Assembly: GCA_023423775.1 (NCBI GenBank)
Contig: JAFAEZ010000008.1
Span: 1-23,615, forward strand
Length of the DNA: 23,615 bases
Reading direction: 5' to 3'
DNA from: Pseudomonadota bacterium
Lineage (GTDB): Bacteria > Pseudomonadota > Alphaproteobacteria > Sphingomonadales > Sphingomonadaceae
Positions 18,942 to 23,615 of the stretch are shown piece after piece. The notes beneath the pieces were generated by a model. That model made no database searches and was not told the origin of the DNA. It saw only the letters and a program-made list of their open reading frames with translations. The first letter of the stretch is position 1. Each line of letters opens with the position of its first letter. The translations under genes and the position numbers were made by a program.

Positions 18942-19241
18942 ATGGGTCCGGCAATTTACGTACTGGCGATTCTCGGCTGCGGCGAGGCGGACACCGCCTG
19001 TCAGCAAGTGAGCGTGGCCGACACCGTCTATCAGAGCGAGGCCGCGTGCAACGACGCCACGGCCGAGGCGGTGGAACGCAATACCGACCTGCTCTTCCCC
19101 GTGGTGGTCGCCCAGTGCCGCCGCGCCGACGCGCCGGTGTCGCAGAGCCTGTTCCCCGAAGAGGTCGCGCTGCCCGAGGCCGAAGCACTGCCCGAGCCGC
19201 GCGACGAGGGCCTCGCCAAGCTCCGCCTCGCCAGCCGCTAG
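18942..19241 (+). CDS. Small Cys-containing hypothetical protein
   Basis: A 99-residue protein I cannot assign to a named function. It resembles a small family I recall from sphingomonads that starts with a YVLAILGC segment. It has four cysteines (13, 20, 36, 58), suited to two disulfides, which would suggest an extracytoplasmic place, but the N-terminal hydrophobic stretch is short for a normal signal peptide. The C-terminal third is acidic and proline-rich. ATG 18942 is chosen with GGAGG five bases upstream and AAGGAG further up; a GTG at 18939 directly before it is the alternative. The TAG stop shares the palindrome CTAG with the convergent TonB-dependent receptor gene. Confidence 0.72.
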   Translation: MGPAIYVLAILGCGEADTACQQVSVADTVYQSEAACNDATAEAVERNTDLLFPVVVAQCRRADAPVSQSLFPEEVALPEAEALPEPRDEGLAKLRLASR

Positions 19242-21313
19242 ATCTTTCCGCTGATCGAGACCGTCAGGATCGGGCCGTAGAAACGGTCGCGGCTTTCGGT
19301 GAACAGCAGGGCGTTGGTCCGCCGGCGATCGTAGAAGCTGCGGTCGAACGCCTCGTTGGTGCCGAGGATATTGTCGACGCTCCCACGCACCGTCAGCCCG
19401 TACACGTCCTTGTGCTCGACGAAGATCCCGAGATTGCCGGGATTGTTGAAGAAGCGGAAGCGCTGGTCGAGCCGGTAGCCGGCGGCGTTTCCGTAATTCT
19501 CGAACCCCCAGCCATAGGCCCAGTCGGTGTCGGGCACGTCGTGCCGGAAATTGGCGACGATGCGGCGGAACTGGTCTTCGTTGATCGGACGGTGGACGCC
19601 GGTGACGGGATCCTCGAGACGGCTCTTCTGATATTGCAGGTCGAGGTCGAGCTTGGCGCCGCGCCAGCCGATTGGATCGAGATTGAACGTGCTCGTCCAC
19701 TGGATGCCGAAGATGGTCGCGCTGTCGAGATTGCCCGGCGCCTGGCCTGTCTCGCCGATCGGCACGACGTCGACGATGTCGGTGATCTGGCGGCCGAACA
19801 GCCGCGCGGTCGCGGTGCCCCATCGGCCGAGATTGCGGGTCGCCTCGAGGTCGATCTTCCAGCTTTGCTGCGGCACGAGGTTGACGTTTCCGGCATTGGT
19901 GGTGCCGCCGCTGACATTGGCCGACGCGACGAAGTCGAAGAAGTTGAGCTGGCCGACCTCGCGCTCGAGCTTGATGCTGACGTCGAGCCGGGGCGAGGCC
20001 TTCCAGGCGAGCGAGACGAAGCCCTTAGGACGAAGGAAGGTGCGGGTGAGGCCGGCCTCGCCCGACTGGCTGAGCTGCGAATATTCCCCGCCGGCCGAGC
20101 TTTGCAGGGTCAGAGTCGGCGAGAGCGGCCGGCCGTAGCTCAGCATGACCTCGCCGCGCTTCTCCTCGACGGTCGCGACCGAATTGGGCAGCGGCACCGC
20201 GACGAATTGGCCGGCCGCGTCGAGCGTCGACAATGTGTTGGCGACGTCGAGAATGTTGAGTGCGCCTTCGGCCGATATCTGCCAGTCGGCGCCGCCGCTC
20301 TTCCAGCGATATTCGCCGCGGGCGATCGTCTCCGCCTCGTCGGCGACCTGCTCGAAGCGGTCGCCGGCGCGCGGCCTGCCGTCGGCAAAGTCGGTGGTGA
20401 GGATTTGGCGGTAAGGCGTGTGCTCGAAGCTGCGCAGCCCGATCAGCTTCAGGCGCCCGCCGCCGAGCGGGAATTCGTAATCGCCGCCGATCTCGTAGTT
20501 CCATTCGCGGCGGCGCTCGGTGAGGAGACGGTTGCGGTCGGGCTGGCCCAGCCCCGAGCGCAGCGAGATCTCCTCGATATCCTGATAGTCGAGCGAGGCC
20601 GATGCGTTGAGATTGGCGATCGAGCCATTGGCGCCCTGCCGGCGGAAGCTGCCGCTGATCTTGGGGACCTCGCCGCGCACATCGAGGATTTCGGCGCGAC
20701 GGTCGATGATCGTCCGGTCGGGCGTGAACACGATCTCGGGCCCGGCATTGCCGTTGCGGTAGCTGTCGTTGGACAGGCTCACCGTATAATCGATGCCCCC
20801 GGCGGTGCCGCTGATCGATGCCTCGCCGTTCAGCAGGCGCGGCGGGGTGCGGCGCAGCCGCGCCTGAGGCCGCCAGGCGAAGCTGCCGCTCAGACCCTTG
20901 GCGGCGGTGACGATGTTGGCGACCTGGCCCGACAGGCCGGGAACGTCGAGCGTGGCGCCGTCGACGATGTCGATGCGCGCGACGTTGCTGGCAGAAATGC
21001 GGCCGAGCTCGGTGACGACGTCGTTCGACTTGCCGGAAATGCGCTGGCCGTTGATCAGCACGTTGGCGGTCGCCTGACCCAGGCCGCGCCGTTCGTCCTG
21101 CTCCTGGATCGTGAAGCCGGGGACCTGGCGCAGCATGTCGAGCGCGGTCTTGGGCGAGAAGCGGGCGAAGTCGGCGGGCGTGTAGCTCTTGGCGCCCTGC
21201 GCGGTAGCGGGGAGCGTCGGCACGGGGGGCGGGGCGTTGCCTGTTTCCTGCGCCCACGCCGGCGCGGCCGCCGCCGCCGACAGCAGCACCAGTCGCGCCG
21301 TCTTGCTCCTCAT
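19238..21313 (-). CDS. TonB-dependent receptor
   Basis: A 691-residue outer-membrane receptor. It starts with a Sec signal peptide (basic start, Leu/Ala core, AWA cleavage at about residue 21). A plug domain (about 45-150) follows with LDMLRQVPGFTI, NVLINGQRISGK and an ARIDIVDGATLDVPG segment. The remainder is a long beta-rich barrel with alternating aromatic and polar residues, ending in LTVSISGKI. Such receptors take up siderophores, vitamins or sugars with TonB-ExbBD energy. The ligand is not evident and no transport partner is adjacent. ATG 21313 is chosen because GGAAGGA lies about eight bases upstream and a signal peptide follows at once. I see no clear N-terminal signalling domain or TonB box. 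Confidence 0.9.
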   Translation of the reverse strand: MRSKTARLVLLSAAAAAPAWAQETGNAPPPVPTLPATAQGAKSYTPADFARFSPKTALDMLRQVPGFTIQEQDERRGLGQATANVLINGQRISGKSNDVVTELGRISASNVARIDIVDGATLDVPGLSGQVANIVTAAKGLSGSFAWRPQARLRRTPPRLLNGEASISGTAGGIDYTVSLSNDSYRNGNAGPEIVFTPDRTIIDRRAEILDVRGEVPKISGSFRRQGANGSIANLNASASLDYQDIEEISLRSGLGQPDRNRLLTERRREWNYEIGGDYEFPLGGGRLKLIGLRSFEHTPYRQILTTDFADGRPRAGDRFEQVADEAETIARGEYRWKSGGADWQISAEGALNILDVANTLSTLDAAGQFVAVPLPNSVATVEEKRGEVMLSYGRPLSPTLTLQSSAGGEYSQLSQSGEAGLTRTFLRPKGFVSLAWKASPRLDVSIKLEREVGQLNFFDFVASANVSGGTTNAGNVNLVPQQSWKIDLEATRNLGRWGTATARLFGRQITDIVDVVPIGETGQAPGNLDSATIFGIQWTSTFNLDPIGWRGAKLDLDLQYQKSRLEDPVTGVHRPINEDQFRRIVANFRHDVPDTDWAYGWGFENYGNAAGYRLDQRFRFFNNPGNLGIFVEHKDVYGLTVRGSVDNILGTNEAFDRSFYDRRRTNALLFTESRDRFYGPILTVSISGKI

Positions 21314-21425
21314 AGTCTCGTTCCTTCCCAGCCGACCGGCGCGGCCCGATATCCCTCTTTTCTCGCCCGGCTCGCCTCTACCGAGCCGATTCGACCAACA
21401 TAGCCCAACCTTCGACGAAAAGCGG

Positions 21426-21450
21426 GGAACCGGCTCAAGAGTGGCGCGCT
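21426..21450 (+). promoter_or_regulatory. Weak EcfG-type promoter candidate
   Basis: GGAAC at 21426-21430 is followed after 16 bases by CGCT at 21447-21450, one mismatch from the EcfG consensus GGAAC-N16/17-CGTT. The predicted transcript start (around 21457) would give a leader of about 32 bases before the ATG at 21489, with the AAGGAG ribosome site in between. It precedes a small protein and an SDR of a general-stress type, which makes stress control plausible. Confidence 0.33.
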
Positions 21451-21488
21451 CTATCGACAACGGGCTTCGGTCCGCAAGGAGATGCGCG

Positions 21489-21701
21489 ATGGGCAAGAAT
21501 GTGCATGTGAATACCCAGCTTAGCCAGAATCAGAACAACCAGATGTCCGACGATCCTGCGGACGGCAGCCGCAATTCGGAGACGCTCGGCCGCGACGGCA
21601 AGCCGACTCCGGCCGAGACGGCGGCGCCGCACGATGCCCAGGACCAATCCGCGATCGAGGCGTTCGGCGAGGCCGGCGCCGGCGTCGCTGCCAAGGAGTG
21701 A
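21489..21701 (+). CDS. Small hydrophilic hypothetical protein
   Basis: A 70-residue protein, rich in Asn, Gln, Asp, Glu and Ala, with no hydrophobic segment and probably largely disordered. The first residues MGKNVHV resemble the opening of DUF2188 proteins, but the rest (a Gln/Asn-rich patch, then acidic-Ala tail) does not follow that family, so I leave it unassigned. The ATG at 21489 has a strong AAGGAG about seven bases upstream. Its last codons contain the AAGGAG that serves the SDR gene starting eight bases after the stop, so the two are an operon. Such small hydrophilic proteins next to stress dehydrogenases may be stress-protective; that is inference. Confidence 0.68.
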   Translation: MGKNVHVNTQLSQNQNNQMSDDPADGSRNSETLGRDGKPTPAETAAPHDAQDQSAIEAFGEAGAGVAAKE

Positions 21702-21708
21702 GCCGCCA

Positions 21709-22560
21709 ATGAGCGAAACCGTGGATATGGTCCATAAGGACGATCTGCCCGGACATGAGAGTCGGCTTGAGCCCAAGCCCGATTGGGAGCCGCGCTACCC
21801 CGGATCGGGCCGGCTCGAGGGCAAGGTGGCGCTGGTGACCGGCGCCGACAGCGGCATCGGCCGCGCCGTCGCCGCGCTCTTCGCTCGCGAGGGTGCGGAC
21901 GTCGCGATCCTCTATTTGTGCGAGCATGACGACGCTGCCAAGACCAGGGAGATCGTCGTGAAGGAGGGGCGTCGCGCCATCACCATCGCCGGCGACCTCG
22001 GCGACAAGGACTTTTGCGAGCGCGCCGTTCAGGAGACGGTCGACAAGCTCGGCGGGCTCGACATCCTCGTCAACAATGCCGGCGAGCAGCATTATGAGGA
22101 GGAGATCACCGACATCAGCGAGAAGCAGCTGAAGCGGACCTTCCAGACCAACATCTTCAGCATGTTCTACCTGGTTCAGGCAGCGCGGCCGCACCTGAAA
22201 TCCGGCTCGGCGATCATCAATTGCACGTCCGTTACGATGTACAAGGGCGCCAAGATCCTGCTCGATTACAGCGCGACCAAGGGCGCGATCACCGCTTTCA
22301 CCCGCTCGCTGTCCGAGAACCTGATCGAGGACGGCATTCGCGTGAACGCCGTCGCCCCAGGCCCGATCTGGACCCCGCTCAATCCGTTCGGCGGGCAGCC
22401 GCCGGAAAAAATCCCGGATTTCGGCAAGGATACGCCGATGGGGCGCCCGGGCCAGCCCAACGAGGTGGCTCCGAGCTTCCTGTTCCTGGCGTGCGAGGAT
22501 TCGAGCTACATGTCGGGCCAGGTGCTGCACCCCAATGGCGGGACGATCGTCAACGGCTGA
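21709..22560 (+). CDS. SDR family oxidoreductase (YghA/YhdF-like)
   Basis: A 283-residue NAD(P)-dependent short-chain dehydrogenase. The cofactor motif TGADSGIG lies at 44-51, NNAG follows, and the catalytic set is Ser174, Tyr187 and Lys191 (YSATK). The N-terminal extension with PG and EPKPDWEPRYPGSGRLEGK, and the VAPGPIWT and PMGRPGQPNE segments, place it with E. coli YghA and the B. subtilis YhdF/YdaD general-stress dehydrogenases. The substrate is unknown (aldehydes or glucose-type alcohols are proposed in the family). The ATG at 21709 uses an AAGGAG within the end of the preceding small gene. It is likely controlled by the promoter upstream of that gene. Confidence 0.92.
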   Translation: MSETVDMVHKDDLPGHESRLEPKPDWEPRYPGSGRLEGKVALVTGADSGIGRAVAALFAREGADVAILYLCEHDDAAKTREIVVKEGRRAITIAGDLGDKDFCERAVQETVDKLGGLDILVNNAGEQHYEEEITDISEKQLKRTFQTNIFSMFYLVQAARPHLKSGSAIINCTSVTMYKGAKILLDYSATKGAITAFTRSLSENLIEDGIRVNAVAPGPIWTPLNPFGGQPPEKIPDFGKDTPMGRPGQPNEVAPSFLFLACEDSSYMSGQVLHPNGGTIVNG

Positions 22561-22564
22561 AACC

Positions 22565-22593
22565 CTGTCAGCCCCCGCCTTTCATGCTATATC
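22565..22593 (+). promoter_or_regulatory. Candidate sigma-70 promoter for the membrane-protein operon
   Basis: CTGTCA at 22565-22570 (4 of 6 to TTGACA), a 17-base spacer, and TATATC at 22588-22593 with an extended TG at 22585-22586. The predicted start near 22600 leaves a short leader carrying AAAGGGG before the ATG at 22613. It lies in the 52-base gap after the SDR gene and would drive the membrane protein, the Mpo1-like protein and possibly the Crp/Fnr gene. Confidence 0.42.
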
Positions 22594-22612
22594 GACGCTC
22601 GAAAGGGGTGCG

Positions 22613-23038
22613 ATGCCAAGGATCATCGTCGGCATAGCGCTGGGAACGCTGACGGCCTTCGTCGTCCTGTTTCTGATCGAGTTGCTCGGCCACATGGTCT
22701 ATCCGCTCCCCGACGATCTCGACCTGCGCAACCCAGAGGCTTCGGGACAGGTGGTCGCCGCCATTCCCCTGCCGGCGAAGCTGTTCGTCATACTCGCCTG
22801 GTTTGCAGGCGCTTTGGTGGGCGGTGTCTTGGCGAAGCGCATCTGCCGGCGCTGGTGGGCCGCGTGGCCTGTCGCAGGGCTCGTCGCCTGCGCGGCGGTT
22901 GTCAACGTGATGATGATCCCCCATCCAGTGTGGATGCAGATTTCGGCCGTGCTCGCTCCGCTGCTGGGCGCGCTCGCGGCCAGCCATCTCGTCGCGCCGC
23001 GCGCGCGCCAACCGGGGGGAGCCAATGCGAACCTATAG
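22613..23038 (+). CDS. Four-helix membrane protein, function unknown
   Basis: A 141-residue integral membrane protein. Four hydrophobic segments can be seen at about residues 3-30, 53-77, 82-103 and 108-128. A charged/polar loop (PDDLDLRNPEASGQ) follows the first helix, and a basic tail ends the protein. I do not recognise a named family. The ATG at 22613 is chosen because AAAGGGG lies just upstream; the open frame extends further back to 22535 but into the preceding gene. The 3' end overlaps the next gene by 14 bases, so they are likely co-translated. Confidence 0.8.
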   Translation: MPRIIVGIALGTLTAFVVLFLIELLGHMVYPLPDDLDLRNPEASGQVVAAIPLPAKLFVILAWFAGALVGGVLAKRICRRWWAAWPVAGLVACAAVVNVMMIPHPVWMQISAVLAPLLGALAASHLVAPRARQPGGANANL

Positions 23039-23384
23039 GACTTTCGCCGAATTCTGGCCCTTCTACCTGCGCGAGCATTCCCGGCCGCGCACGCGTGCTT
23101 TCCATTATGCCGGTACGACCCTCGTCGTGGCGATCGCGCTGATCGCGCTCTTTACCGGCAACTGGTGGCTGCTGCTGGCGATGCCGGTCGCCGGCTACGC
23201 CTTGGCTTGGGCCAGTCACGCGCTGATCGAGCGTAACCGGCCGGCTACCTTCACATATCCCGGCTGGTCGCTGCTCGCCGATTTCCGCATGTGGGCCTTG
23301 TGGCTCGGCGGACGAATCGACCGCGAGCTGGAAGCTGCCGGCGTCCGCCCCCACGGATCGAGCGAGCCCGCACGTGGCGAATGA
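23025..23384 (+). CDS. Mpo1-like (DUF962) membrane protein
   Basis: A 119-residue protein of the DUF962/Mpo1 family. The family signatures are FWPFYLREHSRPRTRAFHYAGT near the N-terminus, two closely spaced hydrophobic helices, then WASHALIERNRPATFTYPGWSLLADF. Yeast Mpo1 is an iron-dependent dioxygenase that acts in alpha-oxidation of 2-hydroxy fatty acids; the histidines in REH, FHY and SHA fit metal binding. Sphingomonads make sphingolipids with 2-hydroxy acyl chains, so a lipid role is plausible but not shown. The ATG at 23025 has a GGGGGGA ribosome site. The stop lies one base before the next gene's ATG. Confidence 0.88.
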   Translation: MRTYRTFAEFWPFYLREHSRPRTRAFHYAGTTLVVAIALIALFTGNWWLLLAMPVAGYALAWASHALIERNRPATFTYPGWSLLADFRMWALWLGGRIDRELEAAGVRPHGSSEPARGE

Positions 23385-23385
23385 C

Positions 23386-23615
23386 ATGGCACGCGCTCCG
23401 GTCGACCCCGTCGAACGCCTTCTGCTCAAGTTCCGCGCGCGCGACGTCGTCACCGCCGAGGAAGAAGCGGTGCTGCGTTCGATCCTGACCGACATTCGCG
23501 AGGCTCCGCAGGGACGGGTTCTGGTCCGCGCCAACGTTCCCTTGAGCGAATGCACCCTGCTGATCGAAGGCTTCGTTGCCCGCTACAAGGACTTGGCTGA
23601 CGGCCAGCGCCAGAT
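23386..23615 (+). CDS. Crp/Fnr family transcriptional regulator (3' end outside window)
   Basis: The frame runs from an ATG at 23386 to the window end, giving 76 residues. They read as the start of a cNMP-binding-like sensor domain: a helix VERLLLKF, a short acidic helix, then TLLIEGFVARYKDLADGQRQ, which is typical of alphaproteobacterial Crp/Fnr regulators. The DNA-binding helix-turn-helix, expected near the C-terminus, lies beyond the window. No Cys cluster of the Fnr type is seen in the visible part. An in-frame GTG at 23374 is an alternative start, inside the DUF962 gene. The visible part directly follows that gene, so it may be the last member of the same transcript. Confidence 0.85.
   Translation, partial: MARAPVDPVERLLLKFRARDVVTAEEEAVLRSILTDIREAPQGRVLVRANVPLSECTLLIEGFVARYKDLADGQRQ

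Noticed and set aside
19046..21403. Plus-strand open frame of 785 codons opposite the TonB receptor
   Set aside because: It would overlap the Cys-containing gene and the whole receptor; the translation is low-complexity and matches no family I know.
21489..21512. DUF2188 assignment for the 70-residue protein
   Set aside because: Only the first seven residues resemble that family; the following Trp/Lys-Glu-Gly pattern is missing.

Overview
The window looks like a chromosomal segment of a high-GC alphaproteobacterium of the order Sphingomonadales (Sphingomonas/Sphingosinicella-like). This rests on the protein character: an Atm1-type exporter with closest recalled resemblance to the Novosphingobium protein, a TonB-dependent receptor of sphingomonad type, a small Cys-containing family I associate with sphingomonads, and the heparinase II/III–purH order. 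That is a judgement from memory, not from a search. Base composition and codon use look uniform, coding density is very high, and no tRNA, rRNA, CRISPR array, insertion sequence, integrase or phage gene is visible. No stretch over 300 bases lacks a gene; the largest gap is about 250 bases (12153-12398).

Layout. 1-4419 (+): the 3' part of a heparinase II/III family gene, purH (de novo purine synthesis), a hairpin, then a FAD-dependent oxidoreductase carrying a C-terminal Rieske [2Fe-2S] domain behind a good general-stress (EcfG-type) promoter candidate. 4376-8673 (-): polA followed by a translationally coupled Wzx-like flippase, whose 3' end overlaps the oxidoreductase gene by 44 bases. 8784-9641 (+): an exported alpha/beta hydrolase. 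9638-12152 (-): an ABC-2-type ATPase gene overlapping nadB (NAD synthesis). 12399-14796 (+): a CHCC zinc-finger protein, tldD, a DUF924 protein and a DUF2007 protein, the last three overlapping by 4 and 1 bases. 14774-18833 (-): an Atm1-type exporter, recQ and a TIGR01244-family phosphatase/sulfurtransferase-like protein, probably one transcript. 18942-19241 (+): a small Cys-containing protein. 19238-21313 (-): a TonB-dependent receptor. 21489-22560 (+): a 70-residue hydrophilic protein and a YghA/YhdF-like short-chain dehydrogenase. 22613-end (+): a four-helix membrane protein, an Mpo1-like (DUF962) protein and the start of a Crp/Fnr regulator, the three packed tightly.

The content is mostly housekeeping and cell-envelope genes, and I do not see a discrete new defence or mobile system. 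The most interesting signals are regulatory and architectural. There are three GGAAC-led EcfG-type promoter candidates, one of them a perfect match, ahead of the FAD/Rieske gene, the Cys-containing gene and the small protein-SDR pair. There is a possible leaderless promoter on tldD that shares a CTATATCGRCGC core with a second promoter. Convergent genes overlap repeatedly, including two identical CTAG shared-stop junctions. An Atm1-recQ-TIGR01244 gene group may link thiol or metal stress to DNA repair.
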